A stretch of DNA of 37,114 bases from an uncultured Lachnospiraceae bacterium (lineage in GTDB: Bacteria; Bacillota; Clostridia; Lachnospirales; Lachnospiraceae). The DNA lies in the NCBI GenBank assembly GCA_902788645.1, contig CADAKW010000009.1:1-37114 (forward strand), read 5' to 3'. The position numbers and the translations under genes are program-made. Positions 7,246 to 16,682 of the stretch are shown piece after piece (positions within the stretch are counted from its first letter, which is position 1; each line of letters opens with the position of its first letter). The notes beneath the pieces were generated by a model. That model did not search any database. It had not been told where the DNA came from and saw only the letters and a program-made list of their open reading frames with translations.

Positions 7246-9867
7246 ATGTTTCATAAATATTTTAAATTTACTCGAAAAAGAGTTGCTTTTTTTTGTATAT
7301 TAATGATTGGGATCCTTGGTCTTCAGTTTTTTTTGACAGGCTCCCTTGTGTCTTTACAGCAGGTAACGACAGAGGCCGGCAACAGCAACAGTGCCGTGAT
7401 CGGAATCCTGCCGGATACCGAAGTAATACGGCAGAAATTCTGTTTCGACCGGAGAGTGGTTCTGAATTCATTCTCCATCAGCTTCGGTTCCTTTAAAAAG
7501 GATAAGGTGGGAGATATCCTTCACATTCAGGTAATGGATGGAAACAACGATGTCGTATACAGTGAAGATGTCGAAGTAAAGAATATCACTCCCAATGCTG
7601 TATTTAATGTAAATATGGATCATGCCGTAGTCATCCCCAAGGGAGTGACCTGCTGTATCCGTATGACATGCAGCAGCGAGGATACACCGTATGCATTGAT
7701 CCCTACGGTCAACACCACCAACCGTACCGATCCCAACACATACATGTCTACCTTAAAGATGCAGACACATGCAAAGTCTATGAATATCTCATATTCATAC
7801 AGCTATCGCCAGCTATTCCCAATGGTGCTTTTTGTATTGGAGATCCTGGTACTTTTCGTGATCATTTTTGAGCGTATGACAGAGTATTCTGCCCGTTATT
7901 ATAAACGCCGCCAGAAAGAGATAAAGCACAGCAAAAAACATAAGAGAACGACACGCCGTTCACCACGCAACCTTGTAAAATGGGTTCTCAGTGATCCTAC
8001 GGTACTGTTGACGATCCGGATACTGATCATCATCTTTAATCCGCTTTTCCTTGCATCCATGCTGGAAATGATGAATGGTACTTTTCTGACGATCCTGCCA
8101 AATGTATGGCTGTTTACCTGGATCCTTTTAGGGGCTGTTGAGCTTCTTTTCACGGCATTGATCGGCAACGCCGGCATCGCCATGCTGGCAATGGACCTGA
8201 TCCTGTTCCCGATCGGTCTGGCCAACCTTTTTATCATGAATGTCCGTGGAACGCCGTTCCTTCCGGCAGATATCCTCGGTGTCGCTACAGCTACCGAAGT
8301 TGCATCCACATATACATTTTCCCTGACACCGGCACAGTTTGTGGTTCTCCCGGCATTTGCCATCTGGTGTATCCTGATCTACCGGACACGCTTCAGACGC
8401 CGGAAGCGTACGGTGCCGAAGAAGCTGATCCGTTTTGCAGCCACACTGGTACCGGGGATCGCGGTCATCGGTATCTTGTATAATACCGATATTCTGCCGA
8501 TATGCGGTATTCAGGACAATGTATGGAATAAAGTTTCTTCCTGTAAAGCCAATGGATTTTATATGAATTATTTCATCAATTTCCATTACCTGCGGGTATC
8601 CACACCATCCGGATATTCTAAGGATAAGGTAACGGAGATCCTAAAGGATACCTCCTCTGCGCCTTCTGCCTCTCCGGAAACCACATCCGTAAAGCTGGAG
8701 GACGGCAAGGGAAATACACAGGATATGGCTACCAATGCTTCATTTAAAAGTAACACAACCCTGAAGGGCAAAAAGCCAAATATCATTCTGATCATGAATG
8801 AGAGTCTTGCCGATTTTTCTCTGATCGGAGATATGCGGTATAATATGGATCCGCTGCCGTTTATGCACAGCCTGACCAAGAACACCATCAAGGGCCGGGA
8901 CTATGTCTCCGTGTTTGGTGCCGGTACCAGTAACTCCGAGTTTGAGGCGATGACCGGCAATACCATGGCATTTTTCCCAAGTGGCTGCAACGTGTACCAG
9001 CAGTTTATGCACAATTCCACTTTCTCGCTGCCTTCTTACCTGAAGGAGCAGGGTTACAGCTGCAAGGCGGTTCACCCAAGCAGCGGCGCAAACTGGAATC
9101 GTATTGCCACTTATAAAAGCATGAAATTTGATGACTTTATTACCATTGATGATTTCAAAAAGCCGGAATATGTCCGTTATATCAGTGATAAAGAAAGCTA
9201 CAAAAAGGTCATCGAGTTATATGAGAACAAAGGAGATAAGCCATTATATCTGTTTGATATGACGATCCAGAACCACGGTGGCTACCTGACCAATACCAAC
9301 TGGAAAACACCTGTTTATGTGGAGGGTTCCTATTATACAGAGGCAAAGGAATATCTTTCTGCCACCCATGTATCAGATCAGGCCTTCCAGTATCTGATCA
9401 ACTATTTTTCAAAACAGACAGAACCAACGATCATCTGTATGTTTGGCGACCATTTTCCTTCCATCGAGACGTCCTTCTATGAGGAGCTTCTCGGAAAGTC
9501 CCAGAGTGACTGGGATCTGGAGGATATTCAGAAGCGGTATGCCGTACCGTTTATCATGTGGGCCAACTATGACATTCAGGAGGAGCAGAATGCTGTGATC
9601 AGCAACAACTATCTGGAAAATATGATTCTGAAGCAGGCCGGTCTGGAGCTGCCGCTTTATAACCAGTATCTTGAGAAGCTGTCCGCAGATATCCCTGCCA
9701 TGAATGTCAACGGTTATATGGATACCGACGGCAAATGGCATAATTACGGCAGTGATGAGACCGATACCGTCAAGAACCTGCTGGATGATTATGAGATCCT
9801 GCAGTACGGCTATTACAGCGATATGGATAAAGATAAAATGAGTGAACTTTTCAATATGAAACACTAG
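7246..9867 (+). CDS. LTA-synthase-like membrane sulfatase (phosphoglycerol transferase family)
   Basis: An 873-residue membrane enzyme of the LtaS/MdoB-like family, which transfers phosphoglycerol from lipid donors to envelope polymers outside the membrane. Visible order: an N-terminal membrane anchor (about 10-30), an extracytoplasmic beta-rich stretch of roughly 150 residues, a membrane segment near 190-215 followed by a very basic loop, a cluster of further membrane segments to about 430, then the sulfatase-like domain. Catalytic positions are present: Glu519 (MNESLADF), nucleophile Thr561 (GAGTSNSEFE) and Asp735-His736 (FGDHFPS). The ATG at 7246 follows AGAAGGA; the longer TTG start at 7183 adds 21 unlikely residues. 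It is longer than typical LtaS (about 650) because of the N-terminal part. An SseB gene follows after 22 bases. Confidence 0.85.
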   Translation: MFHKYFKFTRKRVAFFCILMIGILGLQFFLTGSLVSLQQVTTEAGNSNSAVIGILPDTEVIRQKFCFDRRVVLNSFSISFGSFKKDKVGDILHIQVMDGNNDVVYSEDVEVKNITPNAVFNVNMDHAVVIPKGVTCCIRMTCSSEDTPYALIPTVNTTNRTDPNTYMSTLKMQTHAKSMNISYSYSYRQLFPMVLFVLEILVLFVIIFERMTEYSARYYKRRQKEIKHSKKHKRTTRRSPRNLVKWVLSDPTVLLTIRILIIIFNPLFLASMLEMMNGTFLTILPNVWLFTWILLGAVELLFTALIGNAGIAMLAMDLILFPIGLANLFIMNVRGTPFLPADILGVATATEVASTYTFSLTPAQFVVLPAFAIWCILIYRTRFRRRKRTVPKKLIRFAATLVPGIAVIGILYNTDILPICGIQDNVWNKVSSCKANGFYMNYFINFHYLRVSTPSGYSKDKVTEILKDTSSAPSASPETTSVKLEDGKGNTQDMATNASFKSNTTLKGKKPNIILIMNESLADFSLIGDMRYNMDPLPFMHSLTKNTIKGRDYVSVFGAGTSNSEFEAMTGNTMAFFPSGCNVYQQFMHNSTFSLPSYLKEQGYSCKAVHPSSGANWNRIATYKSMKFDDFITIDDFKKPEYVRYISDKESYKKVIELYENKGDKPLYLFDMTIQNHGGYLTNTNWKTPVYVEGSYYTEAKEYLSATHVSDQAFQYLINYFSKQTEPTIICMFGDHFPSIETSFYEELLGKSQSDWDLEDIQKRYAVPFIMWANYDIQEEQNAVISNNYLENMILKQAGLELPLYNQYLEKLSADIPAMNVNGYMDTDGKWHNYGSDETDTVKNLLDDYEILQYGYYSDMDKDKMSELFNMKH

Positions 9868-9889
9868 TGCAACGAAAGGAAGGATTGAC

Positions 9890-10807
9890 GTGAGTAATCA
9901 GGAAAATAAAGAGCTGGAACAGCTTGCCAGTCTTTTACGTAAGGAAAACACAAAGGAGAATTTAGACCGGCTGGTAAAATGTCTTGAAAAAAGTAATTTA
10001 TATGTACCTGCAGCCTTTCCTCCCGATACGGATCCTGCTTTGATCCGCCGGATCGCTTCTGCCGCCGGCCGGGAACAGAAGATACCGGAAGGTGTTTCCC
10101 CACGTCCGGCTGTGTTACAAAACAATCAGGGCAAACGCTTTCTTCCGGTTTTTACAACGCAGGAGCAGGCAGTCAAAGGAGATCAGCAGTTTCCTCTGAT
10201 CCTGACAATGCCATTTTCCACTTGTCTTGATCTGGTAGGAGGAGACGGAACTATTGACGGCATTCTTTTTAATGCTTTTGATCAGGGGATTCCACTCAAT
10301 GTAAATAAAAATACCCCTTCCGAAAACAACCGCCCTCCACAGCTTACCGAGACACAGCTTCATGCCATCGCCCGCCAGCGGGTAGAAGCAGAGCTTCTGC
10401 CGGAAATGTTGTTTAAGGGAGGTTCCGATGTATTGCAGCTTTTACGGGAAGACTGTGGTTCTCAAATGCTGAAGCTGTATAAAGAAGCATATCCGGAACA
10501 GCTGCCATGTCCATATGGCGAAGACGATTTTGATTATCTCTCCATCAATGCAAGAGAGGATCTGACTGTGATCCGTATTACAATGCCGTCCCAGCATACA
10601 TACGCCGGAATCTGTCCGATCATACTGATCCGCTGGAACCCGTTAGAGGATTCTTTCCGATACTTCGCCGTTGTTAAAGGCGAGAATGCAGGAGAGGCAC
10701 AGCTTTTTGAAGCCCTTCCGGACGGCTCCAAGCGTGATCTCGGCCCGGCTCCTGCCGACGGAAGCGAGCTCCAGTATATGATCGATTTCGAAGACGAAAG
10801 GATATAG
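9890..10807 (+). CDS. SseB-family protein
   Basis: A 305-residue soluble protein. Residues about 65-135 (RFLPVFTTQEQAV, then MPFSTCLDLV and the GILFNAFDQGIPLNV ending) match the N-terminal SseB domain, known from enterobacterial enhanced-serine-sensitivity protein and found singly or in tandem in many Firmicutes. The molecular role of the domain is not established. The C-terminal half (residues 150-300) has a second alpha/beta region with the phrase VIRITMPSQHTYAGICPIIL; it may be an SseB C-terminal-like domain but I am not sure. Start is GTG at 9890 with AAAGGAAGGA at 9875-9884. It probably shares a transcript with the LTA-synthase-like gene. Confidence 0.72.
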   Translation: MSNQENKELEQLASLLRKENTKENLDRLVKCLEKSNLYVPAAFPPDTDPALIRRIASAAGREQKIPEGVSPRPAVLQNNQGKRFLPVFTTQEQAVKGDQQFPLILTMPFSTCLDLVGGDGTIDGILFNAFDQGIPLNVNKNTPSENNRPPQLTETQLHAIARQRVEAELLPEMLFKGGSDVLQLLREDCGSQMLKLYKEAYPEQLPCPYGEDDFDYLSINAREDLTVIRITMPSQHTYAGICPIILIRWNPLEDSFRYFAVVKGENAGEAQLFEALPDGSKRDLGPAPADGSELQYMIDFEDERI

Positions 10808-10837
10808 TTGCAAAATAGGAGCTGTTAGTTATATAAT
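10808..10837 (+). promoter_or_regulatory. Promoter for DUF1266 lipoprotein operon
   Basis: TTGCAA (10808-10813), an 18-base spacer and a perfect TATAAT (10832-10837). The -35 begins directly after the TAG stop of the SseB gene. Confidence 0.6.
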
Positions 10838-10868
10838 ATGTGAAGCTTTTGAAAGGTTTAATATTACT

Positions 10869-11819
10869 ATGATTAAAAAACATTGTTTCCTGACGTGGAT
10901 CTTAACCGGTTGTCTTCTTATCGGAAGTCTGACCGGTTGTTCCGGCAACAAACAAAAAAACGGAGATACCTCCGGGGATCTGCCTCAGCGCACAACATCC
11001 GTACAATCGATGACCGGACATAACGAAAATGAGGATTCCAATCTCGGTGCCTGGGGGCGTGCCATGGGTGCAGTCCTGATCTCCATCAATGATGGAAACC
11101 CTTATTATTTTGGCGGATACGAGGCAACCGATGCCAACAAAAAGGCAGCCAGAAATATCTTAAAGTCAAGCTGGAGCATTTCCGGCCGCAAGGATCTGCT
11201 GAAACAGATCCGCTTTTTACAGAATACAGGCAGCCGTAAGGATTATAAAAGAGAGGCAAAGGACTTAAAGGCTTTGTCTGCAAAAGAACGAAAAAAGGCT
11301 CTGAATCAGGTGAGCGGAGCACTGAAAACACATTATGACAATCTACAGTATGTCTCTGATACATGGGGCAAAAAAGGACTGCTTGCATGGGATCTTTGTC
11401 GCATTTCCCATTTGGTACAGTGGGGCTATATTGCTGATTATGTCAATCTTGACGAGGCGCAGGCTTTACTGCAGCCGGCAGCCACAGAGCTTCAGAAAAG
11501 CTTTGACAACTGGGACGACGTTGTCAGCAACTGGCTGGATGGCTATGCTTATGCCAGCTCCATTGAGATCCGTTCCATCGAAAAAACAGATTACACCAAC
11601 CGACAGGAGATCTACCAAAAGCTCCTGTCCGAACAGAAGGATACTGATCCGTTATTTAATAATAAATTGTTTCAGGAGGACATTATTCCATTGGGGACTG
11701 TATCCTACGATTCTCTGATGGAGGAGATCAAGACAACACCTAAAACAAAAAAGAAACAAAATAAGGCATCCGAAAAGAAGATGTCTCAGGGGAAGGATAG
11801 TGAGAAAAAAACAAAATGA
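10869..11819 (+). CDS. DUF1266-domain lipoprotein
   Basis: A 316-residue exported protein with a lipoprotein signal: KK, hydrophobic core ILTGCLLIGS, and lipobox LTGC with Cys24. The mature part contains a stretch that I recognise as DUF1266: AWDLCRISHLVQWGYIADYVNLDEA (about 170-195) and the NWLDGYAYAS motif. The function of DUF1266 is unknown. The C-terminus is strongly basic and lysine-rich (TKKKQNKASEKK), suggesting contact with acidic wall polymers or the membrane, which is speculation. A GAAAGG site lies 12 bases before ATG 10869. The stop overlaps the next gene by ATGA (11816-11819), so it is coupled to the histidine phosphatase. Confidence 0.8.
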   Translation: MIKKHCFLTWILTGCLLIGSLTGCSGNKQKNGDTSGDLPQRTTSVQSMTGHNENEDSNLGAWGRAMGAVLISINDGNPYYFGGYEATDANKKAARNILKSSWSISGRKDLLKQIRFLQNTGSRKDYKREAKDLKALSAKERKKALNQVSGALKTHYDNLQYVSDTWGKKGLLAWDLCRISHLVQWGYIADYVNLDEAQALLQPAATELQKSFDNWDDVVSNWLDGYAYASSIEIRSIEKTDYTNRQEIYQKLLSEQKDTDPLFNNKLFQEDIIPLGTVSYDSLMEEIKTTPKTKKKQNKASEKKMSQGKDSEKKTK

Positions 11820-12529
11820 ACATTTATCTGATACGTCATGGCAGACAGAGCAGTTCTGACTGTAACGTAAACGTAGATCTTGCACCGGAAGGCGAACGTC
11901 AGGCCGCACTTTTGGGACAGCGTATGAAAAATTATCCTGTAGACGCATTATATTGCAGCGATCTGATCCGCGCAGAGCAGACGGCCAAGATTGCATTTGC
12001 CGGACAGCCGGCTCTATTGGAGCATCTGCAGATTCGTCCCGGACTGGCTGAGGTAGATTTTGGAGAACTCACCGGACAGCCCGATGCAGTGGTAAAACGC
12101 TTTTATGCGGATTATTATCAGGAACAGATGGACCGCTTTGCAGAAGGCCGTATCCAAACGGGAAATGCTTTAGACGAGGTCAACGAATTTATCGGTGATT
12201 TCTTTGTTCCCACCGAGGAGATCTGGTATCCGCAGGGAGAAACCGGAGAAAGCGTCCTTGCCAGAGTCATGCCTGTCATACAGGAATGGATCGAATCAGA
12301 ATATCAAAATATTGCCGTGGTCACCCACGGCGGTGTGATCCGTATTTTGCTGACAGCCCTTTTCGGAGGTGACTTTGCAAAGCGTCTGATGTTTGGCACA
12401 TCTCTGGAAAACTGCAGCATCACACAGCTTCATTACGATGAAGAAAAAAATGGATTCTATCTGGACCGCTTCAATGATTATGCACATCTGGAACAGGATC
12501 CATCCTTGTTACGCAATCGTTTCAAATAG
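11816..12529 (+). CDS. Histidine phosphatase family protein
   Basis: A 237-residue cytosolic protein with the phosphoglycerate-mutase-like signature LIRHGRQ (5-11; His8 is the phospho-acceptor), a second Arg in YCSDLIRAEQTA, and the second catalytic His in VVTHGGVIR. These residues define the histidine phosphatase superfamily; the substrate could be a sugar phosphate, a nucleotide or a cofactor precursor and cannot be chosen from sequence. Members annotated as cobalamin phosphatases exist, but no cobalamin genes are nearby. The start ATG at 11816 overlaps the preceding stop. A Maf gene follows after 33 bases. Confidence 0.85.
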   Translation: MNIYLIRHGRQSSSDCNVNVDLAPEGERQAALLGQRMKNYPVDALYCSDLIRAEQTAKIAFAGQPALLEHLQIRPGLAEVDFGELTGQPDAVVKRFYADYYQEQMDRFAEGRIQTGNALDEVNEFIGDFFVPTEEIWYPQGETGESVLARVMPVIQEWIESEYQNIAVVTHGGVIRILLTALFGGDFAKRLMFGTSLENCSITQLHYDEEKNGFYLDRFNDYAHLEQDPSLLRNRFK

Positions 12530-12562
12530 ACATAAGCAGCATTATTAGAAATGGGGATTATT

Positions 12563-13150
12563 ATGGCAAAGATTATTCTGGCATCCGCATCAGACCGCAG
12601 AAAAGATATTTTAACACAGGTTGGCATTTCCTATGAGGTTATGCCCAGCAGCATTGACGAAGACGCGATTCAGGCTGACACACCGGCTTCTCTGGTGGAA
12701 GCACTATCTGCGGCAAAGGCAGAGGATATTGCCGAACGTCTTACAACAGATTTCGTGATCATCGGTGCCGATACGGTTGTGGTCAAGGACAACAGTATTT
12801 TAGGAAAGCCCTCCGATGAAGCCGAAGCAGCAACCATGCTCCAAATGCTTCAGGGCAGCCGCCATGAAGTATACACCGGCGTCACACTGATCTATGTATC
12901 CCCGGAGGGAAAGGGACTGATCGATACATTTCATGTCCGGACTATCGTGGATATGATCCCAATGACCCCGGCACAGATCAATGCTTACATAAAAACAGGA
13001 GAACCCATGGATAAAGCAGGAGCCTATGGTATTCAGGGCCGGGGAGCTGCATATATTCAGGATATTGCAGGAGACTACTATAATGTTGTTGGTCTGCCGA
13101 TCTCCACGGTACTGGCTCGTCTGGCCAATATGGGAATTGATCTGTATTAA
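12563..13150 (+). CDS. maf: Maf-like nucleoside triphosphate pyrophosphatase
   Basis: A 195-residue protein of the Maf/HAM1-related family, which hydrolyses non-canonical or modified nucleoside triphosphates and has been linked to septum formation. It begins MAKIILASASDRRKDIL; the family hallmark is LASxSPRR, and here Asp replaces Pro. The catalytic Asp is in IIGADTVV (Asp70), followed by GKPSDEAEA, a YTGV-type strand and the AGAYGIQGRGA loop. The ATG at 12563 is chosen because GGGGA at 12553-12557 is its ribosome binding site; the ATG at 12551 overlaps that site. Last gene before a strong terminator. Confidence 0.9.
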   Translation: MAKIILASASDRRKDILTQVGISYEVMPSSIDEDAIQADTPASLVEALSAAKAEDIAERLTTDFVIIGADTVVVKDNSILGKPSDEAEAATMLQMLQGSRHEVYTGVTLIYVSPEGKGLIDTFHVRTIVDMIPMTPAQINAYIKTGEPMDKAGAYGIQGRGAAYIQDIAGDYYNVVGLPISTVLARLANMGIDLY

Positions 13151-13204
13151 ATAGTATCTCCTGACGGATTCATGATGCACAGATATACGATAAAATATTT
13201 TCAC

Positions 13205-13234
13205 GCCACACAGAGAAATTTGTGTGGCTTTTTT
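13205..13234 (+). terminator. Rho-independent terminator after maf
   Basis: Perfect 8-bp stem GCCACACA (13205-13212) with TGTGTGGC (13221-13228), an 8-base loop, then six T. Confidence 0.88.
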
Positions 13235-13265
13235 CATAAGACGCTTTTTATAATTTTTGTTTTTG

Positions 13266-13294
13266 TTGCATAATCGCTTCGCTAGGCGTATAAT
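13266..13294 (+). promoter_or_regulatory. Promoter of argC-argB-argD
   Basis: TTGCAT (13266-13271), 17-base spacer, perfect TATAAT (13289-13294). An inverted repeat TTTCG/CGAAA at 13323-13337 lies in the short leader, and could be a small hairpin or an operator; I cannot match it to an ArgR box with confidence. Confidence 0.75.
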
Positions 13295-13378
13295 AAACAC
13301 CGTTATGGTTTTTGATGAGAACTTTCGCATTACGAAAAACATAACCTGAATACGTAGAGATGATATAGGAGGTTGATT

Positions 13379-14419
13379 ATGATCAGAGTAGGAATTATCG
13401 GTTCAACAGGATATGCAGGACAGGAGATCGTGCGTATTTTACTTCGCCATCCAGAGGCAAAAATTGTCTGGTACGGCTCACGCTCCTATATTGACAAGCG
13501 ATATAGTGAAGTATTTGGAAATATGTTCCAGCTGGTAGAAGATGTCTGCAAGGGCGAGAACATGAAGGAGCTTGCAGAGCAGGTTGATGTTATATTCACC
13601 GCAACACCACAGGGCTTATGCGGTTCTCTGGTAAATGAAGAAATTTTATCAAAGGTAAAGATCGTGGATCTCAGCGCTGATTTCCGTATCAAGGATGTGG
13701 ACAAATACGAAAAATGGTATGGCATCCATCACGAAAGCCCTGATTTTGTAAAGGAAGCAGTATATGGTCTCTGCGAGATCAACCGTGAGGATATCAAAAA
13801 AGCACGTCTCATCGCCAATCCCGGCTGTTTCCCGACATGTTCCATTTTGTCCATTTACCCGCTGGCAAAAGAAGGTATTATTGATATGAATACCGTGATC
13901 ATTGACGCCAAATCCGGAACCTCCGGCGCAGGACGTGGGGCCAAGGTTGCCAACCTGTACTGTGAGGTCAACGAGAGCATTAAGGCATATGGCGTGACAA
14001 CCCACCGCCACACCCCGGAGATTGAGGATCAGCTCAGCTATGCATCCGGAGAGGATGTGATCCTGAACTTTACCCCTCATCTGGTGCCAATGAACAGGGG
14101 TATCCTTGTTACCGCATATGCATCCCTGAAAAAGGATGTCACCTACGAGGATGTAAAGGCAATTTATGATAAATATTATAAGGATGAATATTTTGTCCGT
14201 GTTCTGGATAAGGATGTCTGTCCTGAGACCCGCTGGGTAGAGGGAGGCAACTTTGCAGATGTCAATTTCCGGATCGACCCACGTACCAACCGCATTATCA
14301 TGATGGGGGCCATCGATAATCTGGTGAAGGGCGCTGCCGGTCAGGCTGTCCAGAATATGAACCTGTTATTTGGACTTCCGGAAAATCTCGGTCTGGAAAT
14401 GCCTCCGGTATTCCCATAA
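13379..14419 (+). CDS. argC: N-acetyl-gamma-glutamyl-phosphate reductase
   Basis: ArgC reduces N-acetylglutamyl 5-phosphate to the semialdehyde with NADPH, the third step of arginine synthesis. The 346-residue product has the nucleotide-binding start [13 protein letters not shown], the catalytic Cys150 in NPGCFPTC, the KSGTSGAGR segment and the HRHTPEI segment of the active site. The ATG at 13379 has AGGAGG at 13367-13372, six bases upstream; the TTG two codons earlier is not needed. First gene of a three-gene arginine operon with its own promoter. A palindromic hairpin separates it from argB. Confidence 0.96.
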   Translation: MIRVGIIGSTGYAGQEIVRILLRHPEAKIVWYGSRSYIDKRYSEVFGNMFQLVEDVCKGENMKELAEQVDVIFTATPQGLCGSLVNEEILSKVKIVDLSADFRIKDVDKYEKWYGIHHESPDFVKEAVYGLCEINREDIKKARLIANPGCFPTCSILSIYPLAKEGIIDMNTVIIDAKSGTSGAGRGAKVANLYCEVNESIKAYGVTTHRHTPEIEDQLSYASGEDVILNFTPHLVPMNRGILVTAYASLKKDVTYEDVKAIYDKYYKDEYFVRVLDKDVCPETRWVEGGNFADVNFRIDPRTNRIIMMGAIDNLVKGAAGQAVQNMNLLFGLPENLGLEMPPVFP

Positions 14420-14448
14420 GTCAAGATCGTTAAATATAAACAACAGCG

Positions 14449-14465
14449 CAGAATTTCAAATTCTG
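14449..14465 (+). other. Intercistronic hairpin between argC and argB
   Basis: CAGAATTT (14449-14456) and AAATTCTG (14458-14465) form a near-perfect palindrome 12 bases upstream of the argB ribosome binding site. No T run follows, so it is not a terminator; a transcript-stabilising or processing element, or a protein-binding palindrome, are both possible. Confidence 0.5.
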
Positions 14466-14489
14466 TCCGCAGTTAATGGAGGATTAAAA

Positions 14490-15407
14490 ATGAGTGCAGA
14501 GGAAAAAAGTACATATATGAGTGAGATCGTAGGAAAGGCAGAGACCCTGATCGAGGCACTTCCTTATATCCGCGATTTCAATAATAAGATCGTCGTTGTC
14601 AAATACGGCGGCAGTGCCATGCTTGACAAAAAACTTGAGGAAAGCGTCATTCAGGACGTTGCCCTCTTAAAACTGGTTGGTATGCAGCCGATCATTGTCC
14701 ATGGAGGCGGCAAGGAGATCAGCAAGTGGATCGACAAAGTCGGAAAAGAAACGGAATTTGTCGATGGTTTCCGTAAAACAGATAAAGAGACCATGGAGAT
14801 TGCAGAAATGGTATTAAACCGTCTCAATAAATATCTGGTACAGATGGTAGAACGCCTTGGCGTCAAGGCAGTGGGTATCTCCGGCAAAGACGGTGGCCTT
14901 CTGCAGGTCGACCAGAAGAAGCCAAACGGCAAAGACATCGGTTATGTGGGAGATGTCAAGAAAGTAGACACCCTTGTCATCGACACGCTGCTTGCCAATG
15001 ATTTTATTCCGATCATCGCACCGGTAGGTCTCGGCGAGGACGGCGAGACCTACAATATCAATGCCGATGATGCTGCCTGCGCTATTGCCGGTGCTCTCGG
15101 TGCGGAAAAGCTTGCATTCCTTACAGATATTGAAGGTGTCTGCAAGGATCCAAAGGATCCTTCCACCCTGATCTCTGTTATGAGTCTTCAGGATGCACAT
15201 GATCTGATCGAAGACGGCACCATCAGCGGCGGCATGCTGCCAAAGGTTACAAACTGCGTCAATGCAGTCAATGCCGGTGTTGGAAGAGTACATATTCTGG
15301 ATGGACGTATTGAGCACTGCCTCCTTCTGGAGTTCTTTACCAAGAAGGGTATCGGAACAGCCATCATCGATACAGAGGGCGGTCTTTACGATAATGAACG
15401 CATTTAA
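14490..15407 (+). CDS. argB: Acetylglutamate kinase
   Basis: ArgB phosphorylates N-acetylglutamate, the second and usually feedback-regulated step of arginine synthesis. The 305-residue product shows KYGGSAM (ATP-phosphate binding) near residue 38, [11 protein letters not shown], the NADDAA motif near the adenine site, and the SGGMLPK motif near residue 250. The ATG at 14490 follows TGGAGGA at 14477-14483; a longer frame reaching back to 14370 overlaps argC and has no homologous sequence. An N-terminal helix of about 25 residues precedes the core, as in arginine-sensitive hexameric enzymes, so feedback inhibition is plausible. Confidence 0.96.
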   Translation: MSAEEKSTYMSEIVGKAETLIEALPYIRDFNNKIVVVKYGGSAMLDKKLEESVIQDVALLKLVGMQPIIVHGGGKEISKWIDKVGKETEFVDGFRKTDKETMEIAEMVLNRLNKYLVQMVERLGVKAVGISGKDGGLLQVDQKKPNGKDIGYVGDVKKVDTLVIDTLLANDFIPIIAPVGLGEDGETYNINADDAACAIAGALGAEKLAFLTDIEGVCKDPKDPSTLISVMSLQDAHDLIEDGTISGGMLPKVTNCVNAVNAGVGRVHILDGRIEHCLLLEFFTKKGIGTAIIDTEGGLYDNERI

Positions 15408-15423
15408 TTGATCTATCACGATA

Positions 15424-15445
15424 AACTCTGCGATAACGCAGAGTT
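15424..15445 (+). other. Intercistronic hairpin between argB and argD
   Basis: Perfect 9-bp inverted repeat AACTCTGCG (15424-15432) / CGCAGAGTT (15437-15445) around an ATAA tetraloop, in the 71-base gap. No T run follows. Likely an RNA stem in the operon transcript. Confidence 0.6.
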
Positions 15446-15478
15446 CTGATTTCATAACAGACAGAACGGAGGATGAAT

Positions 15479-16660
15479 ATGGATATTCAAAAAGCAGATC
15501 AGCATTTTATACATACTTACAATCGTAAAATAACATTTATCAAGGGAGAGGGCATGTATCTTATTGATGATGCCGGCAAAAAATATCTCGACATGGGCGC
15601 CGGCATTGCCGTTTCTGCCCTCGGTTACAGCAACGACGAGTACAAACAGGCATTGAAGGATCAGGTAGACCAGCTGATCCATATCTCCAATCTTTACTTT
15701 AATGAGCCTGCCGTTAAGGCTGCCGGTTATCTCTGCGAAGCATCGGGAATGGATCGTGTGTTCTTTACCAACAGTGGTGCAGAAGCGATCGAGGGAGCAT
15801 TAAAGCTGGCACGTAAATATGTCCGCACCAAAAATCCTGACAACAAGGGTGAGATCATTGCCATGGAACATTCCTTCCACGGACGTACCATGGGAGCTCT
15901 GTCCGTAACCGGTACAAAGCATTACAGAGAACCGTTTGAGCCATTGATCGGCGGCGTTTCTTTTGCACAGTATAACGATCTGGACAGCGTCAAGGCTCTG
16001 ATCACTCCGGATACCTGTGCTATTATTATGGAATCTCTGCAGGGAGAGGGCGGTATCCATCCTGCCTCAGAAGAATTTATGAAGGGTGTCCGCGCTCTTT
16101 GTGATGAGAAGGGCATTGTACTGATCCTGGATGAGATCCAGTGTGGTATGGGCAGAACTGGAAAAATGTTTGCATTCCAGCATTACGGGATCCAGCCGGA
16201 TATTATCACCAGCGCCAAGGCTCTGGGCTGTGGCGTACCGGTAGGTGCTTTTGCTGCCAGAGAGGAGATCGCACAGGCCCTTGTTCCGGGAGACCATGGC
16301 ACAACCTATGGTGGCAATCCTCTTGCTACAGCCGCAGTCTGCAAGGTATTTGAAATCTTCAAAAAGGATCATATTGTAGAGCATGTAGAAGAACTTACTC
16401 CTTATCTTCGTGAAAAGCTGGAAGAGCTTGCCGCAAAGCATGCATCCATTAAAGAGGTACGCGGTATCGGTTTTATGCAGGGAATCGAGTCTGATATTCC
16501 GGCCGGAGACATTGTGAGTGCAGCTCAGGAAAAGGGACTGATCCTGATCTCCGCCGGTACCAATATCATCCGTATCGTTCCTCCTCTGATCGCAGAGAAG
16601 GAGCATATCGACGAAATGTGTCGTATTCTTGATGAGATCTTTACCGAAAAAGAAGCATAA
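15479..16660 (+). CDS. argD: Acetylornithine aminotransferase
   Basis: ArgD is a class III PLP aminotransferase that makes N-acetylornithine from the semialdehyde and glutamate. The 393-residue product carries the FFTNSGAEA motif, EHSFHGRTMGAL, ILDEIQCGMGRTG and the PLP lysine Lys247 in SAKALGCGVPVGA. The ATG at 15479 is preferred over the ATG at 15473, since the CGGAGG site ends at 15472 and would abut the earlier codon. It is the last gene of the operon and is followed by a strong terminator. Related family members include ornithine and GABA aminotransferases, but the argC-argB context settles the call. Confidence 0.95.
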   Translation: MDIQKADQHFIHTYNRKITFIKGEGMYLIDDAGKKYLDMGAGIAVSALGYSNDEYKQALKDQVDQLIHISNLYFNEPAVKAAGYLCEASGMDRVFFTNSGAEAIEGALKLARKYVRTKNPDNKGEIIAMEHSFHGRTMGALSVTGTKHYREPFEPLIGGVSFAQYNDLDSVKALITPDTCAIIMESLQGEGGIHPASEEFMKGVRALCDEKGIVLILDEIQCGMGRTGKMFAFQHYGIQPDIITSAKALGCGVPVGAFAAREEIAQALVPGDHGTTYGGNPLATAAVCKVFEIFKKDHIVEHVEELTPYLREKLEELAAKHASIKEVRGIGFMQGIESDIPAGDIVSAAQEKGLILISAGTNIIRIVPPLIAEKEHIDEMCRILDEIFTEKEA

Positions 16661-16682
16661 ACTATAAGAATCAATGACGATC

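Noticed and set aside
14370..14489. argB starting at 14370
   Set aside because: This start overlaps argC by 50 bases, gives no homologous sequence, and a TGGAGGA site sits ahead of ATG 14490.
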